A stretch of DNA of 64,000 nucleotides from Bradyrhizobium sp. BTAi1 (GCF_000015165.1 NC_009485.1:868001-932000); one strand, 5' to 3'; positions 44,942-54,818 are shown, counted from the first letter of the stretch. The notes: generated from the letters alone by a model not told the origin. Numbers and translations: made by a program.

Positions 44942-45646
44942 TCACACGCTGCGTGTCAGGCCGCCGTCGACGCGGATGTTCTGGCCGGTGATATAGGCTG
45001 CGCCATCCGAGGCGAGGAAGGCGATCGTCGCGGCGATCTCCTCGGCCTTGCCGTAGCGGGCCATCGGCACGCTGCTGCGGCGCTCTTCGGTGGCGGGGAG
45101 ACTGTCGATCCAGCCTGGCAGCACGTTGTTCATCCTGATGTTGTCTGCCGCATAGCTGTCGGCGAAGATCTTGGTGAAGGAGGCCAGCCCCGCGCGAAAC
45201 ACCGCCGAGGTCGGGAACATGGCCGACGGCTCGAAGGTCCAGGCGGTCGAAATGTTGATGATCGCGCCATTCTTCTGCGTCTGCATGATCGGAGTCACCA
45301 GACGCGACGGACGGATCACGTTGAGCAGGTAGGTGTCGAGCCCCGTGTGCCACTGCTCGTCGCTCAGCTCCAGGATCGGCGCCCGCGGGCCGTGGCCAGC
45401 GCTGTTGACGAGCACGTCGATGCGGCCCCACCGGCGCATCGCGCCGTCGACGAGCCGCTTCAGATCGTCGTTCGACTTGTTCGAGCCGGTGACGCCGAGG
45501 CCGCCGAGTTCGGTCGCCAGCGCCTCGCCCTTCCCGGAGGAAGAGAGGATGCCGACCTGAAAGCCGTCCGCGGCCAAGCGGCGGGCTGCTGCCGCACCCA
45601 TGCCGCTGCCGCCGGCGGTGACCAGCGCGACCCGTTGTTCTGCCAT
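44942..45646 (-). CDS. SDR-family protein lacking the catalytic Tyr-Lys pair
   Basis: 234 residues. Rossmann fold with TAGGSGMG at 10-17 in place of TGxxxGxG, NSAGHG at 81-86 (NNAG-like), NIST at 131-134 and the C-terminal ASDGAAYITGQNIRVDGG. The expected YxxxK is SAVFRAGL, so Ser147 and Arg151 stand where Tyr and Lys should be. The nucleotide loop also deviates (SSSGKG at the 2' region suggests NADP). It may be a non-catalytic or atypically acting SDR. It is convergent with the GS-like gene across a palindromic repeat, so it belongs to the Rieske neighbourhood only by proximity. Confidence 0.82.
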   Translation of the reverse strand: MAEQRVALVTAGGSGMGAAAARRLAADGFQVGILSSSGKGEALATELGGLGVTGSNKSNDDLKRLVDGAMRRWGRIDVLVNSAGHGPRAPILELSDEQWHTGLDTYLLNVIRPSRLVTPIMQTQKNGAIINISTAWTFEPSAMFPTSAVFRAGLASFTKIFADSYAADNIRMNNVLPGWIDSLPATEERRSSVPMARYGKAEEIAATIAFLASDGAAYITGQNIRVDGGLTRSV

Positions 45647-45939
45647 GATGATGAGTCCTGCCGTTGATGATGATCGAGACGATGGTGTAGCGCGTCTGCA
45701 TCGGGCGCGTCGAGCAGCGGCCGGCGTGAATGGGCGCGAGCGGAGCAGGAGGCGGCGGCTTTCTCAGGTTTCGTTCCCGCGACCGGTCGTCGCGATTTCG
45801 TGAGCACGTCCCTGCATATGCGCCACGCTGGCGCAAGTGGGAACCCGATCCCCTCGGGCGGCATATCAAAAGGTGCGCTGCATCGGATGTCCGGCGCGGC
45901 CGTGCGCGTCATGCAGAAGGAAAGGCGGAGCTGGGAAGC

Positions 45940-47544
45940 ATGTCAGAAGAGAAGCCGCAGCGGGCGCGCGCGGTCGTCGACCGCGGCGATGCGTCCGATC
46001 TGTCGTCGGAGCGCCATGACATCTTCTTTGCCGCGGTCGAGACCACGCGGATGCCGATGATCGTCACCGATCCGCGCCAGAGCGACAATCCGATCCTGTT
46101 CGCCAACCGCGCGTTCCTGGAAATGACCGGCTACGAGCTCAACGAGATCGTCGGCACCAATTGCCGTTTCCTGCAGGGGCCCGATACGGACCAGGAGACG
46201 ATCGCGGCGATCCGCAGCGCGATCGCGAGTCGTCGCGACATTGCGGTCGAGATCCTCAACTACCGCAAGAACGGCGCGGCGTTCTGGAACGCGCTGTTCA
46301 TCAGCCCGGTCTACAACCGCGCCGGCGAGCTGGTCTACTTCTTCGGCTCGCAGCTCGACGTGTCGCGCCGGCGCGATGCCGAGAGCGCGCTGGTGCAGTC
46401 GCAGAAGATGGAGGCGATCGGACAGCTCACCGGCGGCATCGCGCACGACTTCAACAACATCCTGCAGGTCATCATCGGCTATACCGAGACATTGCAGGGC
46501 GCCGTAAGCGAGCTTGCGCCGCGGCATCGGCGCGCGGTCGAGAACATCCGCTCCGCCGCCAACCGCGCCGCCACCTTGACGCAGCAGCTGTTGTCGTTCG
46601 CGCGCAAGCAGCGGCTCGACAGCCGGCCGATCAACCTCAACAACATGATCGAAACCTTGGTGCAGATGGCGCGGCACACGCTCGGCGAAAGCGTTCGCAT
46701 TGCGGTCAAGGCGCAGCCAGGCCTGTGGAACAGCCGGATCGACCAGACCCAGGCAGAGGTCGCGCTGCTCAACCTGTTCGTCAATGCGCGCGACGCGATG
46801 CCCGATGGCGGCACGCTCACGATCCGCACCGAGAACAAGGAGATCTCCGAGGAGGACGTGGTGCAGTTCGGCGTGCCCAAGGGCGGCCGCTACGTGGCGC
46901 TGAAAGTGTCCGATGACGGCGTCGGCATTCCGCCGCACATTCTCGCTCGCGTCGCCGAGCCGTTCTTCACCACCAAGGAAGAGGGCAAGGGCACCGGGCT
47001 CGGGCTCGCGATGGTCTATGGCTTCACCCGGCAGTCCGGTGGCAGCACCTATATCTACAGCGAGGTCGGCCTCGGCACGACCGTCCAGCTGTTGTTCCCG
47101 GCGACCGAACAGGAGATCGCGGCGCCCGCGATCCGTCCGCAGATGGCGATGGACCGCACCGGCAGCGAGCGTATCCTGATCGTCGAGGACCGCGCCGACG
47201 TGGCCGAACTCGCGCGCTCGATCCTGGAGGATTTCGGCTATCGCACGGAGATCGCCGCCAATGCGCCGACCGCCCTCGAGCTGCTGGATTCGGAGATCCG
47301 CTTCGATCTGCTGTTCACTGATCTTGTGATGCCCGGCGGCATGAACGGCACCGTGCTGGCGCGCGAGGCGCGCAAGCGCCAGCCCAAGCTGAAGGTGCTG
47401 CTCACAACCGGCTATTCCGATGCGGCGGTGGAGCGGGCCGATGCGAACATCGGCGAGTTCGAGATCATCAACAAGCCGTACCGCCGCACCGACCTGGTCC
47501 GCCGCGTCAGGCAGCTGCTCGACGGCCCCACCGGCGTGACCTGA
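45940..47544 (+). CDS. LOV-domain blue-light hybrid histidine kinase
   Basis: 534 residues from MSEEKPQ; the open frame extends upstream without support. The LOV domain is at ~25-145, with the photoactive Cys75 in GTNCRFLQG and the partner motifs LNYRKNGAAFWNALFISPV and YFFGSQLDVS. A HisKA domain follows with His169 (GQLTGGIAHDFNNILQVIIG), then HATPase_c (N-box NLFVNARDAMPDGG, G-boxes DDGVGIP and GKGTGLGLAMVYG), then a receiver with phospho-acceptor Asp461 (LLFTDLVMPGG). The fusion matches the LOV-HK-RR photoreceptors known from Pseudomonas syringae. It is soluble and cytoplasmic. Blue light should alter autophosphorylation; no dedicated output gene is adjacent. corA follows on the same strand after 61 bp. 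Confidence 0.93.
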   Translation: MSEEKPQRARAVVDRGDASDLSSERHDIFFAAVETTRMPMIVTDPRQSDNPILFANRAFLEMTGYELNEIVGTNCRFLQGPDTDQETIAAIRSAIASRRDIAVEILNYRKNGAAFWNALFISPVYNRAGELVYFFGSQLDVSRRRDAESALVQSQKMEAIGQLTGGIAHDFNNILQVIIGYTETLQGAVSELAPRHRRAVENIRSAANRAATLTQQLLSFARKQRLDSRPINLNNMIETLVQMARHTLGESVRIAVKAQPGLWNSRIDQTQAEVALLNLFVNARDAMPDGGTLTIRTENKEISEEDVVQFGVPKGGRYVALKVSDDGVGIPPHILARVAEPFFTTKEEGKGTGLGLAMVYGFTRQSGGSTYIYSEVGLGTTVQLLFPATEQEIAAPAIRPQMAMDRTGSERILIVEDRADVAELARSILEDFGYRTEIAANAPTALELLDSEIRFDLLFTDLVMPGGMNGTVLAREARKRQPKLKVLLTTGYSDAAVERADANIGEFEIINKPYRRTDLVRRVRQLLDGPTGVT

Positions 47545-47605
47545 TGCGCAGCTTGACCGGACCAGTCCGGGCGCGGAAAATTGCCGGCGACAGCGGAGAG
47601 CCAGC

Positions 47606-48643
47606 ATGCGCCATGTAACCACGCCAGCGCCGGCCGAAGCCCCAGCCCCACAGGGGCGGGGTCGGCCACGCGAGCCGGGGGTGGTCGCGGCCGGCGTCTA
47701 CGCCGGCGGTCGCCGCGTCGTTGACATCGCGATTGAGGACGCCGGCGCCTGGAGCAAGCGGCCCGGCCACGTGGTCTGGATCGGGCTGCATGAGCCGGAT
47801 GCCGCTTTATTGCAGCGGATCGCGCGCCAGTTCGACCTGCATGAGCTGGCGATCGAGGACGCGTCGAAGGCGCATCAGCAGCCCAAGGTCGAGCGCTATG
47901 GCGACGCGCTGTTCGTGGTCGCGCGCACCGCGCAGCTGGTGCAGGATCACATCGTGTTCGGCGAGACGCATATCTTCGTCGGCCCGGGCTTCGTCGTGTC
48001 GGTGCGCCACGGCGCCTCGACCTCCTATGGCGCGGTGCGCGAGCGGTGCGAGAGCTGCCCGGGCTCGCTTGCCAAGGGCGAGGACTACATCCTCTATGCC
48101 ATCCTCGATTTCATCGTCGACAATTATCGCCCGGTGACCGAGAGCATCATGGCCGAGGTCGAGACGCTGGAGGAAGTCGTGCTGCAGCGCCCGCTGGCGC
48201 GTCACGAGGTCGACCGGCTCTATCGCCTCCGGCGCGACCTGTTGCGGCTGCGCCGCGCCGTCGGTCCCGTGGTCGACGTCTGCAAGCGGCTGGAGCACGC
48301 CGACAATGTCGCGATCGATGCCGAGATGGCACCGTTGTTCCGCGACGTGCTCGACCACGCCAAGCGCGCCGAGGAGGATGCGGATTCGCTGCGCGAGATC
48401 CTCGCTTTCGTGTTCGAGGCCAGCATGATGGCCGGCCAGGCGCAGCAGACCGACATCGCCCGCCGGCTCGCCGCCTGGGCCGCGATCCTCGCCGTGCCGA
48501 CCGCGGTGGCCGGCATCTACGGCATGAACTTCGAGCATATGCCGGAGCTGAAATGGCAATATGGCTACTACGCCGTGCTCGGCTTCATCGTCGCGGTGTG
48601 CAGTGTGCTGTACTGGCAGTTCAGAAAGCGCGGCTGGCTGTGA
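47606..48643 (+). CDS. corA: CorA-family magnesium/cobalt channel
   Basis: 345 residues. The soluble N-terminal domain (VVWIGLHEPDAALLQRIARQFDLHELAIEDASKAHQQPKVERYGDALFVVAR) is typical CorA. A long stalk helix follows (LYRLRRDLLRLRRAVGPV), then two C-terminal membrane helices with the pore signature GMNFEHMPEL (GMN at the end of TM1, then a MPEL-type loop). It forms a homopentameric Mg2+ channel in the inner membrane. It ends in FRKRGWL, the basic tail of the family. It may be co-transcribed with the upstream LOV kinase; a regulatory link is unproven. Confidence 0.93.
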   Translation: MRHVTTPAPAEAPAPQGRGRPREPGVVAAGVYAGGRRVVDIAIEDAGAWSKRPGHVVWIGLHEPDAALLQRIARQFDLHELAIEDASKAHQQPKVERYGDALFVVARTAQLVQDHIVFGETHIFVGPGFVVSVRHGASTSYGAVRERCESCPGSLAKGEDYILYAILDFIVDNYRPVTESIMAEVETLEEVVLQRPLARHEVDRLYRLRRDLLRLRRAVGPVVDVCKRLEHADNVAIDAEMAPLFRDVLDHAKRAEEDADSLREILAFVFEASMMAGQAQQTDIARRLAAWAAILAVPTAVAGIYGMNFEHMPELKWQYGYYAVLGFIVAVCSVLYWQFRKRGWL

Positions 48644-48705
48644 AGGGACGCGCATCGAGGGAGCGATGATATCGGTGACGCGAATAGGCAAGCCAAAGCG
48701 ACGGC

Positions 48706-48733
48706 GCACCCTCTTCTAAAAGAGAGAGGGTGC
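48706..48733. terminator. Hairpin between convergent corA and solute-binding-protein genes
   Basis: Stem GCACCCTCT/AGAGGGTGC with a 10-base loop, in the 156-bp space between corA (plus) and the substrate-binding-protein gene (minus). No long T-run follows. Confidence 0.5.
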
Positions 48734-48799
48734 AGCGTCCCCGTGGCGAGAGGTGTCGCCACATCGCCGGTCATCCGTCAGCCTCCGCCTGACTGACAG

Positions 48800-50419
48800 C
48801 TACCCCTTCGCGAACTGCCGGTAGTCCGGCTCCCGGTGAAACCAGAATTCATAACCGCTCACGTTCTTCTGCATCGCGACGTCGTGGATCGGCTGGTTGA
48901 GCGGCACGACCGGCACCTCGCGCATGCACAGCGTGATGAACGCCTTCAAGGTCGCCTCATATTCCGCGGCGTCATTGGTGAAGCGCGCCGTCTCGATCAG
49001 CGCGTCCATGTCCTTGCTCTGATAGGACGAGATGTTGAAGATCGAATTACGGCCATGGAAATTCCAATAGAAATAGTATTCGGGATAATCGAGCCAGCCG
49101 CTGAAGCGATTGAGCGCCATCGGCAGCTCCTTCTTGTTCAGCGTCGTGCGCCAGTTGGCGCCGGGGATCTTGTCGATTGCGGCCTTGATGCCGATCTTGG
49201 CGAGGTTCTCCTGGATCAGGATCGCCGTGGGTTCGCCGACCGTGGCGGTGCCGGCGTCGAGCGACAGTGTCGTCTCCAGTCCTGCTTCGAAGCCGGCCTC
49301 CTTCATCAGCGCCTTGGCCTTGTCGAGATCGGTCACATAGGGGAAGGGCTGCGGCCACACCGGCCTGCTCACCTCGCTCGCGCCGCCATACATCGGCACT
49401 GCGCGGCCGAAGAATGCGCTCGACTGGATCTGCTCATAAGGCATCGCCCAGGCGATCGCCTGGCGCAGCTTGACATTGTCGAATGGCGGCTTGGCGGTGT
49501 TGAGCGCGACGTACCACAGCGCGTTGGGGATCGGCACGCCCGTCACCTTGACCTTGCCCTCCTTGATCAGCTGGTCGAAATCGCGCGGCGCGAAGCCGCT
49601 GGAGAGATCGGCGTCGCCGCGCTCGAGCATGGCGCGGCGGGTGCCGGCGGAGGGGATGTCGCGCGCGATCACGCGCTTGATCTTCGGCAGCGGCCCGCAT
49701 GTCCAATTGTCGAAGCGGCTCAGCACGGTCTCGGTGCCGGGCTTCCAGCTCTCGACCTTGTAGGCGCCGCTGCCGGCCTCGTTGGCCTTCAGCCAGGCCA
49801 GCGCCCAGGGGTCTTCCGCCGTGGCGTTCTTCTTCGCAAGCTCCGAATTGATGATGAAGGGCACGACGACCGCGACGTTGAACAGCAGCATCTTGTCCTT
49901 GCGGATGTAGTCGATGCGGAAGGTGTGATCGTCGACCACGACGAACTGCTCCGGCTTCTCCAGCGATCCCGCCGACATCTGGAACGTCGGGAAGCCGCCG
50001 ACCGAGACGGCGCGGTCGAACGACCATTTGACGTCCCTCGCCGTGACCGGGGTGCCGTCATGGAAGGTCGCGGCCTTGCGCAGCTTGAAGGTGCAGGACA
50101 GGCCGTCGGGGGCGACCTCCCAGCTCTCGGCGAGCTCCGGCGCCAGCACGGCGCGGTCGTAAGAGGTGGTGCCATCGGGCAGGGTCTTGGCCGCGTAGCT
50201 GAGCAGCCGGTCGTAGCAGTTCCAGGCGAGCCCGTTGACGGTCTGGTTCGCGCCGACGCCCTGCATGTCCAGCGAATTGGGACCGAGCTCCTGCACCACC
50301 AGCAGCGTCTCGGCGCGTCCCTGCGCCCAGCCCGCGCGCGGCGCCCATGCGCTCAGTCCGGCAGCCCCCAATCCGCCGAGGACGATCCGGCGTGACAGAT
50401 GAGTTTTCGAGCTGCTCAT
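48800..50419 (-). CDS. ABC transporter substrate-binding protein, peptide/opine (SBP_bac_5) family, Tat-exported
   Basis: 539 residues from MSSSKTHLSRRIVLGG, with AGGGGGT upstream. The twin-arginine signal SRRIVLGGLGAAGLSAWAPRAGWA directs folded export. The mature domain is a full-length family-5 binding protein: VNGLAWNCYDRLLSY, LAPELAESWEVAPDGLSCTFKLRKAATFHDGTPVTARDVKWSFDRA, GSGAYKVESWKPG and NTAKPPFDNVKLRQAIAWAMPYEQI. It would deliver a peptide, opine or similar solute to an ABC permease. No permease or ATPase genes adjoin it, so it is an orphan binding protein in this window. The next gene upstream is the PLP-like protein, 62 bp away on the same strand. Confidence 0.9.
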   Translation of the reverse strand: MSSSKTHLSRRIVLGGLGAAGLSAWAPRAGWAQGRAETLLVVQELGPNSLDMQGVGANQTVNGLAWNCYDRLLSYAAKTLPDGTTSYDRAVLAPELAESWEVAPDGLSCTFKLRKAATFHDGTPVTARDVKWSFDRAVSVGGFPTFQMSAGSLEKPEQFVVVDDHTFRIDYIRKDKMLLFNVAVVVPFIINSELAKKNATAEDPWALAWLKANEAGSGAYKVESWKPGTETVLSRFDNWTCGPLPKIKRVIARDIPSAGTRRAMLERGDADLSSGFAPRDFDQLIKEGKVKVTGVPIPNALWYVALNTAKPPFDNVKLRQAIAWAMPYEQIQSSAFFGRAVPMYGGASEVSRPVWPQPFPYVTDLDKAKALMKEAGFEAGLETTLSLDAGTATVGEPTAILIQENLAKIGIKAAIDKIPGANWRTTLNKKELPMALNRFSGWLDYPEYYFYWNFHGRNSIFNISSYQSKDMDALIETARFTNDAAEYEATLKAFITLCMREVPVVPLNQPIHDVAMQKNVSGYEFWFHREPDYRQFAKG

Positions 50420-50481
50420 GGGACCCCCTGCGGCGTGATCGCGTGCCGTCGAAGAGGCAAACCACGTGCCATCGCGCGCGG

Positions 50482-51774
50482 TCACGCCGCGGCAGATCGT
50501 CCCTGATGCAGGGACCACCAGGTCGCGATGGCATCCGTCAGTTCGTCCCAGAGCGCGCCGGGCAGATCGGGCACGGCGACGCGCACGCTGTAGCGATCGG
50601 TGGTGGCGTCGTGAAACCATTCGGTCGCGGCGAAATCGAAGCCGAAGCTGCCGGCGTGACGGATCGGCAGGCCGGCGCGGCGCAGATCCTCGCTCATGGC
50701 CGCTGCCGCGCGCCGCGCGCTGGCCTCGTCGAGCGGCGCGTCACTGTCGAGGGTCACGTAGAGCCCGTGCGCGAAATCGAGCTCCGCGGTGAGGCCGCGC
50801 AGCGTCCGCGCGAATTGGCGCCGCGCGCGGCGGCTGTTGCGCAGGATGGCGGCGACTCGTCTATTGGTCAGATCCCGGTAGGGCGCCATGCCGACATAGG
50901 GCGGAAAATGCGCCGGCAGCGCCGCGCCGCCGAGCAGCCTGACGGCGTTGCGCGTTTCTCCGGTCAGTGCCTGAAGCGCGACGCGACCGGGCGCGATGGT
51001 CGTCCAATCGACAAACACCACCGAGCCCAGCCGGCCATATTCCGCGCCGAGCGAATCCAGCTTGGTGTGGCTGCGCAGCATCGCGACCGGCACGTTGCAG
51101 CGCCGCGCCCAGGCGAGCACGCGGCGGATGCGTCCCGAACCATTGGCAAAGCAGGTGGTGTCGAAGATCAGGAGATCGATCGCCGGGCGTGCGCAGCGAA
51201 GCACGGCCTCGAAGCGCGCCGCCGTCGCGCTGGAATCGAGCAGCAGCAGCCGCGGCGCGGACGATCGCCGCGCCAAAGTGTCGGCGAGGTCGTCTGGGAG
51301 CGTCGCCGAGCGCAGATGCCGCGCATGCGCGTCGATCAGCTCCTGGGTCTCTCCATAGGAGCCCGGCAGCATCATCAGGTCGGCCTCGCCGAGCACCGGC
51401 CGCGTCGCCAGCAGCAGCGCCGCGATCGCCGCCATGCCGGAAATCGTGTAGATGGTGGATTCCGAGCTCTGTTGTTGCGCATAGAATGACGGGCCGCGCA
51501 CGTCGAGATCGGCGCGCTGATAGTCATAGCTGAACGCGAACGGGCCGGTGTGGTGATCATCCGTATCGGCCCAGGCCGTCTCGGTTGCGCTCCAGTCGGT
51601 CAGCACATGTTCGGCCTTCAGCGCCGCGGCAAGCTGAAACTTGTGCCGGACAACCTCGCTGACCGAGCGCGGCGCCGGCACGGCATGGGGACGGCGCAGG
51701 CAGGCGTTCAAGAGCTGCAGCTCCTGATGCTTGCGGGTGAGGTAGGCGTCGATCGTCTCCATCGGACTCTTCAT
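50482..51774 (-). CDS. Possible PLP-dependent fold-type-I enzyme, divergent
   Basis: About 430 residues from MKSPMETIDAYL; ATGs at 51834 and 51762 are alternatives. The layout recalls Cys/Met-metabolism or aminotransferase proteins. STIYTISGMAAIAALLLAT may be the cofactor-phosphate region (SGMAAI). A buried DLLIFDTTCFANG gives an Asp in the position that pairs with the pyridine nitrogen. RSHTKLDSLGAEYGRLGSVVF offers a candidate Schiff-base Lys in S-H-T-K. A C-terminal small domain (LDFAHGLYVTLDSDAPLDEASARRAAAAMSEDLRRAGLPIRHAGSFGFD) is also aminotransferase-like. Similarity is faint, so the reaction is unknown. It lies 62 bp upstream of the solute-binding-protein gene on the same strand, so one transcript may supply and process the same compound. 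Confidence 0.55.
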   Translation of the reverse strand: MKSPMETIDAYLTRKHQELQLLNACLRRPHAVPAPRSVSEVVRHKFQLAAALKAEHVLTDWSATETAWADTDDHHTGPFAFSYDYQRADLDVRGPSFYAQQQSSESTIYTISGMAAIAALLLATRPVLGEADLMMLPGSYGETQELIDAHARHLRSATLPDDLADTLARRSSAPRLLLLDSSATAARFEAVLRCARPAIDLLIFDTTCFANGSGRIRRVLAWARRCNVPVAMLRSHTKLDSLGAEYGRLGSVVFVDWTTIAPGRVALQALTGETRNAVRLLGGAALPAHFPPYVGMAPYRDLTNRRVAAILRNSRRARRQFARTLRGLTAELDFAHGLYVTLDSDAPLDEASARRAAAAMSEDLRRAGLPIRHAGSFGFDFAATEWFHDATTDRYSVRVAVPDLPGALWDELTDAIATWWSLHQGRSAAA

Positions 51775-51875
51775 CGTGCGGCCGGAATGCAACGCGCGGG
51801 CCTTGGATTGGCTCCAAAGAGACGCGGCGGCCATGCGCGAATTGCGCTAGGGTGCGCGCTCACAGGGAGGACGCG

Positions 51876-52604
51876 ATGACCAGGGAACTCGAAGGCAAGG
51901 TGGCCGCCGTCACCGGGGCCGCATCAGGCATCGGCCTCGCCAGCAGCGAGGCGATGCTGGCCGCCGGTGCCCGCGTCGTGATGATCGACCGCGATGCGTC
52001 GGCGCTGGCTCGCCTGCGGGAGCGGCATGGCGAAGCCGTGATCCCCGTGGTGATCGACCTGCTCGATTCCACCGATTGCGCCACGCTGCTGCCGCGCATC
52101 CTCGATGCCGCCGGCCGGCTCGACATCCTGCATGCCAATGCCGGCAGCTACATTGGCGGCGATCTGGTCGATGCCAGGACGGATGCGATCGACCGCATGC
52201 TGAACCTCAACGTCAATGTCGTCATGAAAAACGTGCGTGACGCGCTGCCGCACATGATCGACCGCGGCTCCGGCGACATCATCGTCACCAGCTCGCTGGC
52301 GGCGCATTACCCGACGCCGTGGGAGCCGGTCTATGCCTCCTCGAAATGGGCGATCGACTGCTTCGTGCAGACCGTGCGCCGCCAGGTCTTCAAGCACGGC
52401 ATCCGCGTCGGCGCGATCTCGCCCGGCCCGGTGGTGACCGCATTGATCGCCGATTGGCCGGCCGAGAAGCTCAAGGAGGCGCGGGAGTCCGGCAGCCTGC
52501 TGGAGCCCGCCGAAGTCGCCAACGTCATCATGTTCATGCTGACCCGTCCGCGCGGCATGACCATCCGCGACGTCGTGATGCTGCCGACCAATTTCGACCT
52601 GTAG
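51876..52604 (+). CDS. SDR-family dehydrogenase, ribitol 2-dehydrogenase-like
   Basis: 242 residues from the ATG at 51876 after CAGGGAGGACGCG. Intact SDR motifs: TGAASGIG at 14-21, HANAG in place of NNAG, Ser in TSSLAAHYP, and YASSK (catalytic Tyr/Lys). The segment [22 protein letters not shown], followed by GISPGP-like [21 protein letters not shown] and the ending [14 protein letters not shown], closely resembles Klebsiella-type ribitol dehydrogenase. It probably oxidises a pentitol with NAD+. No sugar-alcohol transporter or kinase is adjacent, so the substrate is inferred. Confidence 0.85.
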   Translation: MTRELEGKVAAVTGAASGIGLASSEAMLAAGARVVMIDRDASALARLRERHGEAVIPVVIDLLDSTDCATLLPRILDAAGRLDILHANAGSYIGGDLVDARTDAIDRMLNLNVNVVMKNVRDALPHMIDRGSGDIIVTSSLAAHYPTPWEPVYASSKWAIDCFVQTVRRQVFKHGIRVGAISPGPVVTALIADWPAEKLKEARESGSLLEPAEVANVIMFMLTRPRGMTIRDVVMLPTNFDL

Positions 52605-52729
52605 GGCGATTCGGGCCAGCCCCAGGCACGGGCTTCGCCCGGAAACCCCGTGGAAATACGGAGGTTAAATTAAGCATAAACTTAAGCGATCGGCCCGTAG
52701 CGTCGCCGGATCGAAACCGGGATTCAACG

Positions 52730-54805
52730 ATGAAAATCGGCCGTCTGTTCGCAATATCCATGCTGTCGGTGACCGCGCTGGCCATTCTGCCCGCCGCGCA
52801 AGTGGTCATCGAGCAGGTCAGGGCCGTCAACGACAAGGCTGAAGCCATCAAGACCGTCGAGGCCTTCGGCGCCGTGCTGCTGTTCGCGCAGGACGTCGTC
52901 GGCCATCGCGCCCCCTACATCACGCCGATCTTCCAGGAGGGTCCTGCCTCCCCCGCGCAGCTCGAGGGCGTGCGCAAGATCAGGCAGTCGGCGGACGCCT
53001 CTTTCGCCAAGGCCCGCGCGCAGCTCGCCAACGTGTCTGACAGCGAGGAGATCATGCGCAGCCTGGAGCAGGCCTCATCCAAGCTGTCCGAGATCCTGTC
53101 CAAGGTGGACCCCGCGTTGAACGTGCCGCTCAACGCGCGCGACCAGGCCGTGATCAAGGGATTTCTCCCCGGTGTCACCCAGGTGGCCCTCGCCATCGAG
53201 CCGATCCTCAACCGCCTGCAGAACCACATCGCCAATGCCGACGCGTCGTTGACCACGCTGCTCGACGTGGCCCGCACCGCGCAGGATCTGCGTGTCACCG
53301 CCGGAGGCCGCGCCGCGGCTCTGTCGCCCGCGCTCAGCGCGCGGCGGGCTGTGACCCCGGCCGAGAAGGCGGCAATGGACCGCGCTCAGGGCCGCACCGA
53401 GGTCGATCGCGAGCGTCTCGAGGCCGGCATCGACCAGCTCGGCAATCCGGAGCGCCTGCTTGCCGCCTTCAAGGACGCGCGCGAATCCTATTTTGGACGC
53501 GCCATCCCGATCGTCGACAAGGACATCGCGGCCGGTCTCGGCGACCTCAATTATTCTCTCAATGCGGATCAGCTGGCTGAGACCGTGGTCCCGGCCGTGC
53601 AGAAATTCTTCATCGTGCGCGACGCCGCGATCGCCGAGGCGCGCGACCGGGCGGTCGCCGCGCGCGACACGGCCTATATGATGCTCGCGCTGGCGACGAT
53701 CGTGGTCGTGACGCTGCTCGGCATTCTCGTGCTCGTTACCACTCTGCTGCGCCGCCGAGTCATCAATCCGATCGTGAGCCTCACCGGGCTGATCGGCCAG
53801 ATGGCCGCCGGAAACGACGATGTCGTCGTGCCGACCAGCGATCGCGACGACGAGATCGCCGCGATGGCCGGTTCGCTGCAGACCTTCAAGGAGGCCCTGC
53901 TCGAGAAGAAGCGCGCGGAGCAGGCGGCTGCCGCCGAAGCCCAGGCGAAGATCGAGCGCGGCCAGCGGGTCGAGCGCTTCACGCGCGAGTTCGAGATGGC
54001 GATCGGCGAGGTCGTCGGCGTCGTGTCATCGGCGTCGGCCGACCTGGAGCGCTCAGCTGCCTCGCTGACGACCACGGCCGGCCGGTCATTGGAGCTCGCA
54101 ACGGTGGTGACCGCGGCCTCCGAGGAGGCCTCGACCAACGTGCATTCGGTCGCCGCAGCTGCCGAGGAGATGAGCTCCTCGGTCAACGAGATCAGCCGCC
54201 AGGTGCAGGATTCCGCGCGCATCGCCAGCGAGGCGCTGGCGCAGGCGCGCAAGACCAATGACAATGTCGCGGAGCTCGCCAAGGCCGCCGCGCGGATCGG
54301 CGACGTCGTCGAACTGATCAATGCGATCGCCGGACAGACCAACCTGCTCGCGCTCAATGCCACGATCGAGGCCGCCCGCGCCGGCGAGGCCGGCCGTGGT
54401 TTTGCGGTCGTCGCCTCCGAGGTCAAGGCGCTGGCCGAGCAGACCGCGAAGGCGACCGGCGAGATCGGCCAGCAGATCGGCGGCATCCAGAGCGCGACCC
54501 AGGAATCGGTCGGCTCGATCAAGGAGATCGGCGAGACCATCGCCCGGATGTCGGAGATCGCGTCCGCCATCGCCTCCGCGGTCGAGGAGCAGAGCTCGGC
54601 GACCCGCGAGATCTCGCGCAACGTCCAGCAGGCGGCCCATGGCACCCAGCAGGTGTCGGCGAACATCGCCGATGTCCGCCAGGGCGCCGATGCCACCGGC
54701 TCCGCCTCGTCCCAGGTGCTGTCCGCCGCCAAGTCGCTGTCCGGTCAGAGCTGCCGCCTCCGCGACGAGGTCAGCCGCTTCCTGGATTCGGTGCGGGCGG
54801 CTTGA
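52730..54805 (+). CDS. Methyl-accepting chemotaxis protein with long periplasmic helical sensor
   Basis: 691 residues from [12 protein letters not shown]; the frame is open upstream within the SDR gene but is a shadow there. TM1 ~7-27, ~290-residue periplasmic domain with helical character ([35 protein letters not shown]), TM2 ~315-340 ([24 protein letters not shown]), HAMP ([36 protein letters not shown]), and signalling tip [42 protein letters not shown]. It is an orphan receptor with no che genes nearby. The 125-bp leader includes AT-rich TTAAATTAAGCATAAACTTAAG. Ligand unknown. Confidence 0.92.
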   Translation: MKIGRLFAISMLSVTALAILPAAQVVIEQVRAVNDKAEAIKTVEAFGAVLLFAQDVVGHRAPYITPIFQEGPASPAQLEGVRKIRQSADASFAKARAQLANVSDSEEIMRSLEQASSKLSEILSKVDPALNVPLNARDQAVIKGFLPGVTQVALAIEPILNRLQNHIANADASLTTLLDVARTAQDLRVTAGGRAAALSPALSARRAVTPAEKAAMDRAQGRTEVDRERLEAGIDQLGNPERLLAAFKDARESYFGRAIPIVDKDIAAGLGDLNYSLNADQLAETVVPAVQKFFIVRDAAIAEARDRAVAARDTAYMMLALATIVVVTLLGILVLVTTLLRRRVINPIVSLTGLIGQMAAGNDDVVVPTSDRDDEIAAMAGSLQTFKEALLEKKRAEQAAAAEAQAKIERGQRVERFTREFEMAIGEVVGVVSSASADLERSAASLTTTAGRSLELATVVTAASEEASTNVHSVAAAAEEMSSSVNEISRQVQDSARIASEALAQARKTNDNVAELAKAAARIGDVVELINAIAGQTNLLALNATIEAARAGEAGRGFAVVASEVKALAEQTAKATGEIGQQIGGIQSATQESVGSIKEIGETIARMSEIASAIASAVEEQSSATREISRNVQQAAHGTQQVSANIADVRQGADATGSASSQVLSAAKSLSGQSCRLRDEVSRFLDSVRAA

Positions 54806-54818
54806 CGCGAGCTTGATA

